In this document: piece by piece, positions 1 to 8,838 of the stretch | Layout of the letters: every line of letters begins with the position of its first letter | Position numbering within the stretch: position 1 is the first letter of the stretch | NCBI GenBank assembly: GCA_947502505.1 | Contig: CANNAE010000004.1 | Coordinates: forward strand, 186,001-250,000 | Source: an uncultured Planococcus sp. | Lineage (GTDB): Bacteria; Bacillota; Bacilli; Bacillales_A; Planococcaceae | Direction of reading: 5' to 3' | DNA length: 64,000 nt | Made by a program: the position numbers and the translations under genes | The notes under the pieces: generated by a model | What the model was told of the DNA's origin: nothing | Database searches by the model: none | The model's input: the letters and a program-made list of their open reading frames with translations, nothing else

Positions 1-553
1 CTTCAGTATCGAGCTCGAGACCCTTGAGCTGCGGTTTCACTTTCGTGATTTCGCGTTCCGAATAGCCGAGCGCGCCAAGTGCGAGCATCGCTTCTTCGAG
101 TTCCGATTCGTCGCCGCCGAACAAGTCCGGCTGGCCCGTTTCTGCATAGGATTCCCCGAAGAAATCCGTCAGTTTGCCTTTCAGGTCCAAAATCATCTGG
201 CGGGCGGTTTTCTTGCCGACGCCAGGGAATTTCACCAAATACTTCTCGTCTTCCTGCTCGATCGCTTCGATGACGAATTGCGGCTGGCCGGATGCCAAAA
301 TCGCAAGCGCGCCTTTAGGGCCGATGCCCGAAACGCTGATGAGCTTGCGGAACAATTCCCGCTGCTCAAGTGTTGGGAATCCGAACAAGAACTGGGCGTC
401 TTCCCTTACATGATGATGCACAAAGATCTGCAGCTCATCCGAGCCGAATGAATACGGGTTCGGGGCAAAGATTTGCCAGCCGACCCCTTGCTGCTCCACT
501 ACCAAATATTCAGGCGTCACGCGGGTGACTTGCCCTTTTATGTAATCGTACAT
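1..553 (-). CDS. ruvA: Holliday junction branch migration protein RuvA (5' part, cut by window edge)
   Basis: RuvA binds the four-way Holliday junction and loads the RuvB helicase during recombinational repair. The visible 184 codons start with [20 protein letters not shown], the OB-fold opening of the family, followed by the helix-hairpin-helix segments ([16 protein letters not shown] and [19 protein letters not shown]) that contact junction DNA, and then the start of the C-terminal RuvB-binding domain. The last residues lie beyond position 1, so the gene is incomplete only because of the window edge. The ATG at 553 follows an AAAGGGCG ribosome site. In B. subtilis ruvA is followed by ruvB, which would lie outside the window. 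It is divergent from niaR. Confidence 0.95.
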   Translation of the reverse strand, partial: MYDYIKGQVTRVTPEYLVVEQQGVGWQIFAPNPYSFGSDELQIFVHHHVREDAQFLFGFPTLEQRELFRKLISVSGIGPKGALAILASGQPQFVIEAIEQEDEKYLVKFPGVGKKTARQMILDLKGKLTDFFGESYAETGQPDLFGGDESELEEAMLALGALGYSEREITKVKPQLKGLELDTE

Positions 554-666
554 TGCACTCGCCCTTTCATTTTCAACCTATTGATTATACCATATTCCGC
601 CCGCTCCTACGAAGAAAGCTATCCAGCCTTTGGGTCTTCTTCAGCCAGGCAATTACAGTCATAAGA

Positions 667-889
667 AGAGTTCCCCGCTGATTGAAGTTTCTCTTTATCC
701 CGCTTTAACGGTCTGTAAGGCTTGCGCTTTTACAAGCGAAAGCCCACAGGCCGTAAAAGTCCGATTGGATCGGGCCGACAAGATGTCGGTTACATAGGCG
801 TTGCCGCAGGATGCGGCTCTTCTAGCCTATGATCCTCTTTAACATATCGGGGAGGAGAGAGTTCCTCGCTGATTGAAGTTTCTCTTTAT
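667..889. repeat. Structured intergenic element bounded by 32-bp direct repeats
   Basis: A 32-bp direct repeat occurs at 667-698 and 858-889 with one mismatch. The 159 bp between them is rich in perfect inverted repeats: CTTTTAC 727-733 with GTAAAAG 753-759; CCGAC 775-779 with GTCGG 785-789 (loop AAGAT); CATAGGC 793-799 with GCCTATG 825-831, which encloses GCCGC 803-807 with GCGGC 813-817 (loop AGGAT). CCCG at 699-702 can pair with CGGG at 848-851 and close the whole element. No protein is encoded. It may be a non-coding RNA gene or a small non-autonomous mobile element. It lies upstream of the probable niaR promoter, so it is unlikely to be the niaR leader. Confidence 0.7.
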
Positions 890-897
890 GCTAAAAT
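889..897 (+). promoter_or_regulatory. Probable extended -10 promoter of niaR
   Basis: TGC-TAAAAT at 889-897 fits an extended -10 element. A convincing -35 is not seen at the usual distance. Transcription would start near 904, leaving a short leader before the ATG at 932. The right-hand copy of the direct repeat ends at the edge of this element. Confidence 0.4.
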
Positions 898-931
898 GGA
901 GTATGGCATTATCGAGCAACGGAGGGTTTTC

Positions 932-1465
932 ATGAAAAAATTATACGGTGAAGAACGCCGGAATGTTTTATTGGAAGAGCTGAAACAGGCAGGGCGCCCA
1001 ATGACGGGCAGCGAGCTTGCACGGCTAGCGCATGTATCACGGCAGGTCGTCGTCGGCGACATGACTTTATTGAAAGCTAAAGGCGAACCGATTATCGCCA
1101 CGAGCCAAGGCTATTTGTACCTCGACCCGAGCGGCACTAAACAAGTGAGCCGCCGCATCGCCTGCAATCACCTGCCACAGGAAACAGAAGCGGAATTACG
1201 CTTATTGGTTGATTGCGGCGTTACTGTAAAAGACGTATCAATCGAACACCCTGTGTATGGTGAACTGACTGCAGGCATTCACGTATCGACGCCGCTTGAT
1301 GTCGATTTGTTCATGCAGCGCATACGCGAAACCGGCGCGAGCTATTTACTGGAGCTGACCGAAGGCACGCATATCCATACGATTACCGCAGAGCTTCCTG
1401 AAACGCTCTCAAAAGCGGTCGAAGCGATGAAGCAGCACGGCTACCTGCTCGAAGAAGCGGAATAA
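932..1465 (+). CDS. niaR: NiaR-type transcriptional repressor of NAD biosynthesis
   Basis: This 177-residue protein has an N-terminal winged helix (residues 1-65, with SELARLAHVSRQVVVGDMTL as the recognition part) and a C-terminal 3H domain. In the family the 3H domain senses nicotinic acid and represses NAD synthesis and niacin uptake genes. Candidate metal ligands are His80, Glu88, His147 and His149, with spacing close to that I recall for the Thermotoga homologue. The start at 932 is preferred over the in-frame ATG at 896 because GGAGGG lies five bases before it. In B. subtilis yrxA sits beside nifS-nadBCA; these NAD genes are not here. It ends at a terminator shared with pheA. Confidence 0.88.
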   Translation: MKKLYGEERRNVLLEELKQAGRPMTGSELARLAHVSRQVVVGDMTLLKAKGEPIIATSQGYLYLDPSGTKQVSRRIACNHLPQETEAELRLLVDCGVTVKDVSIEHPVYGELTAGIHVSTPLDVDLFMQRIRETGASYLLELTEGTHIHTITAELPETLSKAVEAMKQHGYLLEEAE

Positions 1466-1467
1466 GC

Positions 1468-1505
1468 AAAACCCCCGAATGCCTGATCGGCGTTCGGGGG
1501 TTTTT
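1468..1505. terminator. Bidirectional terminator between niaR and pheA
   Basis: A 12-bp stem (1472-1483 with 1489-1500) with loop TGATC is flanked by A-runs on the left and T-runs on the right. It can therefore end transcripts of both convergent genes. Confidence 0.9.
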
Positions 1506-1518
1506 GCGTGCTCGCTTA

Positions 1519-2379
1519 TCACGAATTGTAGGTATAGTAGGAACCGAGCGTCTTGACGCCGCAGCCGAGAGCCTTCAGCTCTTCGAAGGCACCGCGCATC
1601 ATTGCCGCGTTCTCGTCTTCTAATACATCGGCGATGAAAAAATAATTGCCGAGTCCTGTTTTCAACGGGCGTGATTCGATTTTCGATAAGTTTAACTGGC
1701 GCCATGCAAAGACTGACAGCACTTGGTGCAAGACACCGGACCGGTCGTCTTTTGGCGGCGTGATCATCAACGTCGTCTTGATTTGCGTTTCATGTCCTGG
1801 ATCGGTCAATTTGTGGTTGCTTCTCGACAAGACGAAAAAACGCGTGTGGTTGAAATGGAAATCGTGGATGTCTCGCTGTACGATATCCAATCCGTATTTT
1901 TCCGCTGCATAATCATTGGCGATCGCCGCAATATTGCGCTCCGGCAATTCCGCCACCATTTTCGCAGCCGCTGCCGTTGAGCTGTATTGCTCAAGCGGCG
2001 TGTGCTTATAGGTGTAGTATAGAAATTTATGGCATTGTGCCAAAGCATGCGGATGCGAATAGATCGCTTCAAACGATTCCGTGCCGCGGTTTTCCGGATG
2101 GACCAGCAAATGCTGCTCGATCGGTGACAGCACTTCTGCTGTCACATAGAGTTCCGCTTCATGGAATAAATAATCCACTGTCAGCGGCACCGATCCCTCG
2201 AGCGCATTCTCCAGCGGCACTACTGCATAATCGACCGTGCCATCCGCCACTGCCTCAATGCATTCAGGAATGGTCGTGTACGGCATTAGCTGTTCTGTTG
2301 GAAACACTTTAGAAGCAGCTAAATGCGTAAACGATGCTTCCGGGCCTAAAAATGAAATGCTCTTTTTCTCTCTAGTCAT
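1519..2379 (-). CDS. pheA: Prephenate dehydratase
   Basis: PheA converts prephenate to phenylpyruvate in phenylalanine synthesis, in the cytoplasm. The protein has 286 residues, the usual length. The catalytic domain opens with the SFLGPEASFTH motif near residue 9 and ends with the family TRF motif at residues 179-181 (NHTRFFVLSR). A C-terminal ACT domain near residues 200-280 carries the ESRP phenylalanine-binding signature and gives feedback control. The ATG at 2379 is chosen because AGGGGGAA lies at the right distance; an upstream in-frame extension has no support. It follows pheB by 19 nt in one transcription unit, as in B. subtilis. Confidence 0.95.
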   Translation of the reverse strand: MTREKKSISFLGPEASFTHLAASKVFPTEQLMPYTTIPECIEAVADGTVDYAVVPLENALEGSVPLTVDYLFHEAELYVTAEVLSPIEQHLLVHPENRGTESFEAIYSHPHALAQCHKFLYYTYKHTPLEQYSSTAAAAKMVAELPERNIAAIANDYAAEKYGLDIVQRDIHDFHFNHTRFFVLSRSNHKLTDPGHETQIKTTLMITPPKDDRSGVLHQVLSVFAWRQLNLSKIESRPLKTGLGNYFFIADVLEDENAAMMRGAFEELKALGCGVKTLGSYYTYNS

Positions 2380-2398
2380 GGACTCATTCCCCCTACAT

Positions 2399-2851
2399 TT
2401 ATGACGAGCCGCTTGATACCACATCGGCCGACTCAACAAAGTCGAGTTTTTTCAATTGCTGCAAGAACATGTCCAAGTCCACGTCCATCGCCGTCACATC
2501 CAGCGACAAGGTAACATTCGCACGCCCTTGGATCGGGATGGTCTGGTGGATGGTCAAAATATTGCAGCCCATTTCTGCTACGGCTTGAAGCAAAGTCGCA
2601 AGCGTCCCGGAGCGGTCTTCCAATTGAAGGAAAACCGTCAAGATCCGCTCTTTGACAATGGAATGAAACGGAAAAACCGCGTCACGGTATTTATAGAATG
2701 CCGAGCGCGATAAGCCGGTCTGTGCGACCGCATCCAAAATGGACATGCGGTCGCGCTGAAGCAATTTTTTCACTTCCAGCGTCTTGACCATCGCTTCCGT
2801 CAGTACATCTTCCCGCACCAGGTAATAGCGTTGTTCCGAAATATCCTTCAT
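2399..2851 (-). CDS. pheB: ACT domain protein PheB (UPF0735 family)
   Basis: This 150-residue protein matches the UPF0735 ACT-domain family, encoded next to pheA in many Bacillales. The N-terminal half has a helix-turn-helix-like stretch ([20 protein letters not shown], residues about 38-57), and the C-terminal half is an ACT domain (residues about 70-147) with the pattern [20 protein letters not shown] role as an amino-acid-responsive regulator is inferred from this architecture and has not been shown to my knowledge. The start follows GGAGGGT. It lies between obg and pheA, all leftward, with short gaps that suggest co-transcription. Confidence 0.9.
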   Translation of the reverse strand: MKDISEQRYYLVREDVLTEAMVKTLEVKKLLQRDRMSILDAVAQTGLSRSAFYKYRDAVFPFHSIVKERILTVFLQLEDRSGTLATLLQAVAEMGCNILTIHQTIPIQGRANVTLSLDVTAMDVDLDMFLQQLKKLDFVESADVVSSGSS

Positions 2852-2867
2852 TCAAGTACCCTCCGCA

Positions 2868-4157
2868 TCAGTCGGTGAATTCGAACTCAAATTCGAGCAA
2901 ACGGACCGTATCGCCATTTTCTGCCCCGCGCTCGCGAAGAGCATCGTCAATGCCCATGCCGCGCATCTGGCGGGCGAATCGGCGAATTGAATCTTCACGG
3001 GAGAAGTCGGTCATCTTGAACATCCGCTCAATCGCATATCCGGAAATGACAAAAGCGCCATCCGGGTCGCGTGAGATATCGAATCCGTCGCCTTGCATTT
3101 CGTGCTTGTAAAGAACCGTATCCGCTGCATCCGGATCTGCCTCGTCTTCCATCGGAAATTCAGGCGTCACTTCAAGCAAGTCGGCTACCGCGAACATCAA
3201 GTTGTTCAAGCCTTTTCTCGACAATGCGGAAATCGGGAATACTTTTGCGTCTTCCGGCAATTTCTTGCGGAACGTTTCCAAGTTTTCTTCTGCATCCGGC
3301 ATGTCCATCTTGTTCGCCACGATCAATTGCGGGCGTTCAGTCAAGCGCATATTGTATTGTTTCAATTCTTCGTTGATGGTCACATAATCCTCATAAGGAT
3401 CGCGGCCCTCCATCCCAGACATATCGATAATGTGGACAATGACGCGCGTCCGTTCGATATGGCGCAGGAATTGATGGCCAAGGCCGATTCCTTCGTGTGC
3501 GCCTTCGATCAATCCTGGCAGATCCGCCATGACAAAGCTGCGCTGGTCTTCAGTTTGGACCATCCCGAGGTTCGGGACGATCGTCGTGAAGTGATACGCG
3601 CCGATTTTCGGCTTGGCTGCAGTGACGACCGACAATAAAGTCGATTTGCCGACACTTGGGAAGCCGACCAGGCCGACATCCGCCAATACTTTCAATTCCA
3701 GGATGACGTTGCGCTCAAGGCCTGGTTCACCTTTTTCCGAAAGTTCGGGAGCCGGGTTTTGAGGCGTCGCAAAACGCGAGTTGCCTCGCCCGCCGCGCCC
3801 GCCTCGTGCGATGACTGCGGATTGCCCTTCTTCAACCAAATCGGCAATCGTTTCGCCAGTCTCTGAGTCCTTGACGACAGTGCCCGGCGGAACTTTGATG
3901 ACCGTGTCATGCGCTTTGGCGCCGTGCTGGTTTTTGCTCATGCCGTGCGTCCCGCGCTCGGCTTTAAAGATCCGCTTGAAACGGAAATCCATTAGCGTGC
4001 GCAAGCCTTCGTCGACTTGGAAGACGATATCAGCGCCTTTCCCTCCGTCGCCTCCGGCTGGCCCGCCGTTCGGTACGTATTTTTCGCGGCGGAATGCTAC
4101 CATGCCATCCCCGCCGTCGCCACCTTTTACATATACTTTTACGTGATCGACAAACAT
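2868..4157 (-). CDS. obgE: GTPase Obg
   Basis: Obg is an essential GTPase that associates with the large ribosomal subunit and links ribosome maturation to stress and, in spore formers, to phosphorelay activity. The 429-residue protein has the glycine-rich Obg fold (residues 1-158), a G domain with GFPSVGKST (G1), [12 protein letters not shown] (G3), NKMD (G4) and SALSRKG (G5), and a C-terminal OCT domain. The ATG at 4157 has GGAGGGAT eight bases upstream. It lies four bases after the spo0B stop, so the two are translationally close. The gene order spo0B-obg-pheB-pheA is that of B. subtilis. Confidence 0.96.
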   Translation of the reverse strand: MFVDHVKVYVKGGDGGDGMVAFRREKYVPNGGPAGGDGGKGADIVFQVDEGLRTLMDFRFKRIFKAERGTHGMSKNQHGAKAHDTVIKVPPGTVVKDSETGETIADLVEEGQSAVIARGGRGGRGNSRFATPQNPAPELSEKGEPGLERNVILELKVLADVGLVGFPSVGKSTLLSVVTAAKPKIGAYHFTTIVPNLGMVQTEDQRSFVMADLPGLIEGAHEGIGLGHQFLRHIERTRVIVHIIDMSGMEGRDPYEDYVTINEELKQYNMRLTERPQLIVANKMDMPDAEENLETFRKKLPEDAKVFPISALSRKGLNNLMFAVADLLEVTPEFPMEDEADPDAADTVLYKHEMQGDGFDISRDPDGAFVISGYAIERMFKMTDFSREDSIRRFARQMRGMGIDDALRERGAENGDTVRLLEFEFEFTD

Positions 4158-4161
4158 ATTC

Positions 4162-4674
4162 TTATCCCTCCATCTGTGCGTGGATCTCAACTTTCGAGCG
4201 ATCCGATCCGCACGCTTTACCAATTGCTAATTGCGGTGAATCCAAAACCAGGGACGACCAGTCGCCGGGACCAGATAGTTCCAGCGTAAATCGTCCGTCC
4301 GCCTCAAAAATGCGCAGCTCTACCGGATACGGCCAAGCATCGGAAAATGCCTGTTTCACGGACTCTGCAAAGGTTTCAAGCCATTTGCAAAGCGCCGCAT
4401 CCAACTCACGGGGCGCTCGCTGTGCTTCGCAGAAAACCGCGAGGCGCAGCTCCGGAAAACGCCACTCAGCTGTCAATAGCCACTCTTCGGCCATAGGCAA
4501 AGAGAGAGCCGACAGCCGGCTTTGGTGCATAGCCGCTTCGGCATACGTACGAATGAGCGCTTGGGCTCTGTCTGTACGCCCCAAATCCAGATTCAATTTG
4601 ATCATCTGCAGCTCATTCAAAAAATCATGGCGCGCATGCCGAAGCGATTGTGCCACCGTTAGCCTGTCGTCCAT
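4162..4674 (-). CDS. spo0B: Spo0B-like phosphotransferase
   Basis: Spo0B passes phosphate from Spo0F to Spo0A in the sporulation phosphorelay of Bacillus. This 170-residue protein has the four-helix-bundle motif [16 protein letters not shown]; His16 is the residue equivalent to the phosphorylated His30 of B. subtilis. The rest resembles a degenerate histidine-kinase ATPase fold, as in the family, and is weakly conserved. The ATG at 4674 follows AAGGAAG; longer in-frame starts have no ribosome site. The gene is in its conserved place between rpmA and obg, yet other sporulation genes of the region are missing, so its present role is uncertain. Confidence 0.82.
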   Translation of the reverse strand: MDDRLTVAQSLRHARHDFLNELQMIKLNLDLGRTDRAQALIRTYAEAAMHQSRLSALSLPMAEEWLLTAEWRFPELRLAVFCEAQRAPRELDAALCKWLETFAESVKQAFSDAWPYPVELRIFEADGRFTLELSGPGDWSSLVLDSPQLAIGKACGSDRSKVEIHAQMEG

Positions 4675-4766
4675 ACCGCACTTCCTTTTCAAGCACTTTT
4701 CACCAGTATACCAAGATTCCGGCCGGATTTCCCGGCGCGGGTTTTGGCATATCTCTTGTTTCAAAA

Positions 4767-4794
4767 GAAAAAGGACTGCGAAAGCAGCCCTTTT
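4767..4794 (-). terminator. Terminator after rpmA
   Basis: On the minus strand a stem of AAAAGGGCTGC and GCAGTCCTTTT (loop TTTC) is followed by a T-rich tract. It separates rplU-prp-rpmA from spo0B-obg, perhaps with read-through. Confidence 0.8.
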
Positions 4795-4803
4795 CGTTTT
4801 GTA

Positions 4804-5106
<303 letters not shown>

Positions 5107-5436
5107 CTAAGCTGTGAAGGTTATTTTTATAAAGTCTGCATAATCATGTTCAATCGTTTCCAGAGAAATGACCATAGCGCGTACAAGCAGTTGAACCTGC
5201 TCATCCGTCTTTTTGTCCAAGTTCTCCGGAAAGGCGATTTTCAAAAAACCGCTATCGGCCTGTTCGATTTCCGGCTCAATTCCCGTCAGCTCCATAATGG
5301 CGTTCACTGCCCCGAAGGAAACAGCTGAAGCCCCGGCACATACCAGATCCTTGCCGTGCTCGGCAAAATCCGCATGTCCCGACATTTCAAAGCCTTTAAT
5401 ATAGCTGCCGGTTTGATGAATAGTCACCTGGATCAT
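5107..5436 (-). CDS. prp: Ribosomal-processing cysteine protease Prp
   Basis: Prp (YsxB) is the cysteine protease that trims the N-terminal extension of L27 in Firmicutes. The 109-residue protein shows the family core GHADFAEHGKDLVCAGASAV, with His21 and Cys33 as the catalytic pair. It lies between rplU (two bases upstream) and rpmA (12 bases downstream) in one operon, which places protease and substrate together. Prp is essential in Staphylococcus aureus; the same is likely here, by inference. Confidence 0.95.
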   Translation of the reverse strand: MIQVTIHQTGSYIKGFEMSGHADFAEHGKDLVCAGASAVSFGAVNAIMELTGIEPEIEQADSGFLKIAFPENLDKKTDEQVQLLVRAMVISLETIEHDYADFIKITFTA

Positions 5437-5438
5437 TC

Positions 5439-5747
5439 TTACAGGTTGATTGCATCAACAGTCAATTTCGTGAATGGCTGACGATGACCTTGTTTTTTGT
5501 GATAGTTCTTTTTCGCTTTGTATTTGAAGACAGTGATTTTCTTGCCGCGGCCCTGTTTTTCAACTTTCGCTGTAACAGTTGCTCCTTCTACGAAAGGAAC
5601 ACCCACTTTAGTATCGTCTCCACCTACAAATAGAACTTTATCAAATGTTACTGTTTCGCCAGCTTCTGCGTTCACTTTCTCAACGTAGATTTCTTGGCCA
5701 GCTTCCACTTTGATTTGTTTTCCACCAGTTTCAATAATTGCGTACAT
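5439..5747 (-). CDS. rplU: 50S ribosomal protein L21
   Basis: L21 binds 23S rRNA in the large subunit. The 102-residue sequence begins [20 protein letters not shown] and contains the lysine-rich C-terminal part ([20 protein letters not shown]) typical of the family. The start is preceded by a strong AGGAGGTG site. It is first in the rplU-prp-rpmA operon, below an L21-type leader and a good promoter. In B. subtilis spoIVFA and spoIVFB would lie just upstream; here that place is a gene-free stretch of about 0.9 kb holding repeats. Confidence 0.97.
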   Translation of the reverse strand: MYAIIETGGKQIKVEAGQEIYVEKVNAEAGETVTFDKVLFVGGDDTKVGVPFVEGATVTAKVEKQGRGKKITVFKYKAKKNYHKKQGHRQPFTKLTVDAINL

Positions 5748-5852
5748 ATCCTTGCACCTCCTCTTAGACTAAGACTCGCCTCTCCAGGTGATCTTGCGAT
5801 GCTTAAAAACCTGGTTCGAGCGGTTGTAGCACGGGTGCGCTACAAACATAAC
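5748..5852 (-). ncRNA. L21 leader (ribosomal protein autoregulatory leader)
   Basis: The transcribed leader between the promoter and rplU contains two clear stems on the minus strand: TGTAGC with GCTACA near the 5' end, and CCAGGT with ACCTGG closer to the gene. Position and form match the L21 leader family of Firmicutes, thought to bind L21 and control the operon. The assignment is by position and structure only; I could not compare it with a covariance model. Confidence 0.6.
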
Positions 5853-5858
5853 ATTAGA

Positions 5859-5888
5859 ATAATATCATGCGAGAGAGACCCGCGTCAA
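5859..5888 (-). promoter_or_regulatory. Promoter of rplU-prp-rpmA
   Basis: On the minus strand TTGACG (5883-5888) and TATTAT (5859-5864) are 18 bases apart, a good vegetative sigma factor promoter. Transcription would start near 5852. Confidence 0.75.
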
Positions 5889-6038
5889 CAGAGAACTGAA
5901 AAGAGTTGGTGATGTGTGCTTTTCATTTTTGGGATTATGTTCGAATGAATGAAATATCCTTTCTTTACTGGCTTGTGAATTATTGAATGGAGTGTGTGGT
6001 AGTGTTTCTTGTTTTCATGTCTTCATCATTATGGAAGG

Positions 6039-6206
6039 TCGCCTCCCGGCTTGGGGTTGGCCTCTTGCCGTAAGCCAAGAAGAACGCTTGTCTTACGGCA
6101 TCGGCTCACCCTGGGCGCTGGTCGGCTTAGAGATTTCATTGGTTCATGATTGTTTAAACAGATCTGCTTTTATAGTTAGTTGCCGGCTAGTGGGGAAATC
6201 GCTTCC
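6039..6206 (-). repeat. Dispersed hairpin repeat, family A, copy 1
   Basis: This 168-bp stretch is repeated almost unchanged at 6282-6449, and a diverged form appears in the opposite orientation at 42.3-42.8 kb. It contains a perfect 8-bp stem, GCCGTAAG (6067-6074) with CTTACGGC (6092-6099). It lies in the gene-free region 5889-6813 where B. subtilis has spoIVFA and spoIVFB. No open frame is conserved between copies. Confidence 0.85.
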
Positions 6207-6281
6207 CTATCGGTTTGTGTGAGTTGAAGAATGAAATAGTGGAGAGGTTCCACGTGTTCGAGTTTATTTCATTTTGGAGTA

Positions 6282-6449
6282 TCGCCTCCCGGCTTTGGGT
6301 TGGCCTCTTGCCATAAGCCAAGAAGAACGCTTGTCTTACGGCATCGGCTCACCCTGGGCGCTGGTCGGCTTAGAGAATTCATTGGTTCATATTTGTTTAA
6401 ACAGATCTGCTTTTATAATTAGTTGCCGGCTAGTGGGGAAATCGCTTCC
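6282..6449 (-). repeat. Dispersed hairpin repeat, family A, copy 2
   Basis: This is the second 168-bp copy, in direct orientation to copy 1 and 75 bp beyond it. Its stem is GCCATAAG (6310-6317) with CTTACGGC (6335-6342), with one mispair relative to copy 1. The two copies probably arose by local duplication. Confidence 0.85.
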
Positions 6450-6519
6450 ACTTCAAACGCCGAAACAAATTATCGAAACTAATGTCAGTGATAAATGAAC
6501 GTCAGTTCCACTTTAAATG

Positions 6520-6652
6520 TAGAGATGAAGCGGAAAGGGGCCGACGCCTGAGGGACTGCGCGGGCTGGCGAGACAAATGTGCCGCGCTCTTTGCGGCACA
6601 TTGGCGGGGCACCCGCCCCTCGGCAAGCGTGCCCCTTGCAGCGAAATCTCCT
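6520..6652. repeat. Dispersed repeat, family B, copy 1
   Basis: The ends of this segment (TAGAGATGAAGCG at the left; AAGCG..CCCCTTG..AGCG.AATCTCC at the right) recur in reverse orientation at 42072-42200, while the middle differs. The middle here has a perfect 10-bp hairpin, AATGTGCCGC (6576-6585) with GCGGCACATT (6593-6602), and a second GC-rich hairpin just after it. It is non-coding and GC-richer than the surrounding spacer. Confidence 0.7.
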
Positions 6653-6766
6653 CCCCACTCATTTTTATAATTCTTTTGAATTCGAAATGTAATATCATAT
6701 CAGCAAGCAGAATATCTTGTATCCCCTGCGCCTCCTCATACATTTCATTCAAAAAAGTCTTTCAAC

Positions 6767-6799
6767 ACAAAAAACGCCACCGCAAATGCAGTGGCGTTT
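6767..6799 (-). terminator. Terminator after minD
   Basis: A 9-bp stem (6772-6780 with 6791-6799) is followed on the minus strand by a T-run. It ends the mre-min operon. Confidence 0.9.
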
Positions 6800-6813
6800 C
6801 TACTATTAATAAC

Positions 6814-7617
6814 TTATTTGCTTGAGAAAATGGATTTCAGTTTGCCGAACATGCCTGGCTTTGGCTTGTCCATGGTCATGAGCGGTACCGATTCGCCGAG
6901 CAGGCGGCGCGCAATGTTGCGGTAGCCGAGTGCTGCCGGGTTCGATGGGTCCATGACGACCGGTTCGCCTTTGTTCGAGCTCGAAATGACGCGTTCGTCG
7001 TCCGGCACGATGCCGAGTAAGTCGATTGATAAATGCGTTGTAATCTCATTGACATCAAGCGCGTCTCCCGCTTCCATCAAATGCGGGCGGATGCGGTTGA
7101 TGATCAGTTTTGGCGCTTCGAGGTTTTCCTCAAGCTCCAATAAACCGATGATGCGGTCAGCATCGCGGACAGCGGAGATTTCCGGAGTCGTGATGACGAT
7201 CGCGCGGTCTGCACCGGCGACCGCATTTTTATAGCCTTGCTCAATGCCTGCTGGGCAATCGATGATGATGAAATCGTAGTCCGCTTTCATCCCCTCGATC
7301 AATTCTTTCATCTGCTCCGGGTTGACGTCGTTTTTATCGGCCGTCTGTGCTGCCGGAAGCAGGAATAATTTATCTTCGAAACGCTTGTCTTTGACAAGCG
7401 CCTGATGGATTTTGCAGCGGCCTTCGAGCACATCGATCAAATCATAAATGATGCGGTTCTCGAGGCCTAAAATGACATCCAGGTTGCGAAGCCCGATATC
7501 GGTATCGATCAAGCACACTTTTTTGCCTTGAAGAGCCAATGCAGTGCCGAGGTTCGCAGTAGACGTCGTTTTGCCGACGCCTCCTTTGCCTGATGTAATT
7601 ACGATAGCTTCTCCCAC
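6814..7617 (-). CDS. minD: Septum site-determining ATPase MinD
   Basis: MinD is a membrane-bound ParA-type ATPase that recruits MinC and keeps the division ring from forming near the poles. The 267-residue protein has the deviant Walker A motif KGGVGKTT at residues 11-18, the DTDIGLRNLD switch region, and a C-terminal amphipathic tail (GMFGKLKSIFSSK) that targets the membrane. The start is GTG at 7617, with an AAAGGAGG site inside the end of minC. It is the last gene of the mreBCD-minCD operon. In B. subtilis spoIVFA follows; it is absent here. Confidence 0.96.
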   Translation of the reverse strand: MGEAIVITSGKGGVGKTTSTANLGTALALQGKKVCLIDTDIGLRNLDVILGLENRIIYDLIDVLEGRCKIHQALVKDKRFEDKLFLLPAAQTADKNDVNPEQMKELIEGMKADYDFIIIDCPAGIEQGYKNAVAGADRAIVITTPEISAVRDADRIIGLLELEENLEAPKLIINRIRPHLMEAGDALDVNEITTHLSIDLLGIVPDDERVISSSNKGEPVVMDPSNPAALGYRNIARRLLGESVPLMTMDKPKPGMFGKLKSIFSSK

Positions 7618-7618
7618 A

Positions 7619-8308
7619 CTAGCTTCCTCCTTTAAACGTAGAAATTTGCGGCCGCAGGAATCTCAGTTCCTGCAAACGGTCGATGATGATTTTGCCGCTG
7701 GTATGTAAATAGGCGCATTCCATTTCAGGCTGCTCCGACAAGCTGTCGAGTTCGTCAGTCATCGTCTCGAGTTCATCGGCAATCTTCAGATGGGTCGCCT
7801 CCAGCCAGGATGCGGCGATGACCGCTTCTTTATTGCCGCTCGCGCCTGCGTGGGCAAAGCCTTTAAGCCGCCCAAGCACATAGACGTTGCCGCCCGCTTC
7901 GATGCGGCCGTTCTGGTTGACGTCGCCAATGACGACAAGGTCGCCTTTCGCTTTGACGACTTGCCCTGAACGGACAATGCCGACGTAGGTTTCCGATTGG
8001 CGCTCGGCGATCATCCGGTTGCATTCTTCGACAGTGACGACATCACATTTCGTGCTGATCACTTTCATTTTCGAATGCTCGTGGATGACTTTCTTGATTT
8101 CTTCCAATTGGCCAGTGCTGTAATGGCGCTTCGCCAATTGGATCTGGACTTCTGCGTCCCCTTCGAGCGCAGGGTCGGATACTTTCTTTTTCAGCTCATC
8201 GAGGATTTCCGTATAGGAGGCCATATCATTGAGCTGGATGAGAAGCCCTTTGTTCGTTCCTTTGATATTCACGATATTTTTCAAAAAACCTGTCACCTGC
8301 GCTTTCAT
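7619..8308 (-). CDS. minC: Septum site-determining inhibitor MinC
   Basis: MinC inhibits FtsZ assembly away from mid-cell and works with MinD. The 229-residue protein has an N-terminal FtsZ-interacting domain (residues 1-100) and a C-terminal beta-helix dimer domain with glycine-rich turns (GDLVVIGDVNQNGRIEAGGN, then YVLGRLKGFAHAG) that binds MinD. Its ATG overlaps the mreD stop by one base (TAATG), and its ribosome site is weak, so translation is probably coupled. The closing codons carry the minD ribosome site. Confidence 0.94.
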   Translation of the reverse strand: MKAQVTGFLKNIVNIKGTNKGLLIQLNDMASYTEILDELKKKVSDPALEGDAEVQIQLAKRHYSTGQLEEIKKVIHEHSKMKVISTKCDVVTVEECNRMIAERQSETYVGIVRSGQVVKAKGDLVVIGDVNQNGRIEAGGNVYVLGRLKGFAHAGASGNKEAVIAASWLEATHLKIADELETMTDELDSLSEQPEMECAYLHTSGKIIIDRLQELRFLRPQISTFKGGS

Positions 8309-8838
8309 TAATATAACCCGAACTTAGTGCCACGCTGTGGATCTTGCGTGACCATCATCGACCTGAACACCCAGCCAAGCAATCCTAAGTACAGGGCGTT
8401 GGCGATTAAGGTCGGCCACAATCTGGATGCCAGGAACGTTCCAGCCGGCGCATCGGTCAATCCGATCAATTGGAAGAACAGGTAAAGTGCCACTTCCATC
8501 GCGATGAGAAGACCGAGTGCCAAGAGCGTCGCTGACAACAGGTTTTGCGGAATCTTTTTGAAAAAGTACGCGGCGATCAGGCAGACGGCCGGATACAGAA
8601 AAGAATATAATCCAATAATATCAATGTAAAAGACATCATACAAGAGGCCGAAGAACAAACCGTAAAACAGCGCATGGCGCAATTCATAAAAAACGGTCAA
8701 AAAGATCAGGAATAAAATAAGAAAGCGCGGGACCACATAATAAAACGATCCGCCGATCGACAAAGGCGAAAACAAGCCGAAGATCGGTTCGACGAAAAAC
8801 AGCACGAGACAGACGATGGGAACGAGAAAGCGGATCAT
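8308..8838 (-). CDS. mreD: Rod shape-determining membrane protein MreD
   Basis: MreD is an integral membrane part of the elongation machinery with MreB, MreC and RodA. The 176-residue protein is mostly hydrophobic, with five or six membrane segments, the usual length and profile. Its ATG overlaps the mreC stop (ATGA) and its stop overlaps the minC start, so the three are tightly coupled. If the host is a coccus, as many Planococcus are, keeping the full mreBCD set is worth noting. Confidence 0.92.
   Translation of the reverse strand: MIRFLVPIVCLVLFFVEPIFGLFSPLSIGGSFYYVVPRFLILFLIFLTVFYELRHALFYGLFFGLLYDVFYIDIIGLYSFLYPAVCLIAAYFFKKIPQNLLSATLLALGLLIAMEVALYLFFQLIGLTDAPAGTFLASRLWPTLIANALYLGLLGWVFRSMMVTQDPQRGTKFGLY

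Noticed and set aside
667..889. Idea that the element upstream of niaR is an NAD-type riboswitch
   Set aside because: The probable niaR promoter lies at its right edge (889-897), so the element would not be in the niaR leader, and I see no match to a known riboswitch core.
6039..6449. Possible CRISPR-like repeats
   Set aside because: There are only two 168-bp copies with one spacer, and no short regular repeats or cas genes are present.
6513..6752. Minus-strand frame of 79 codons in the rplU-minD gap
   Set aside because: It runs through repeat family B copy 1, its frame is not kept in copy 2, and it resembles no protein.
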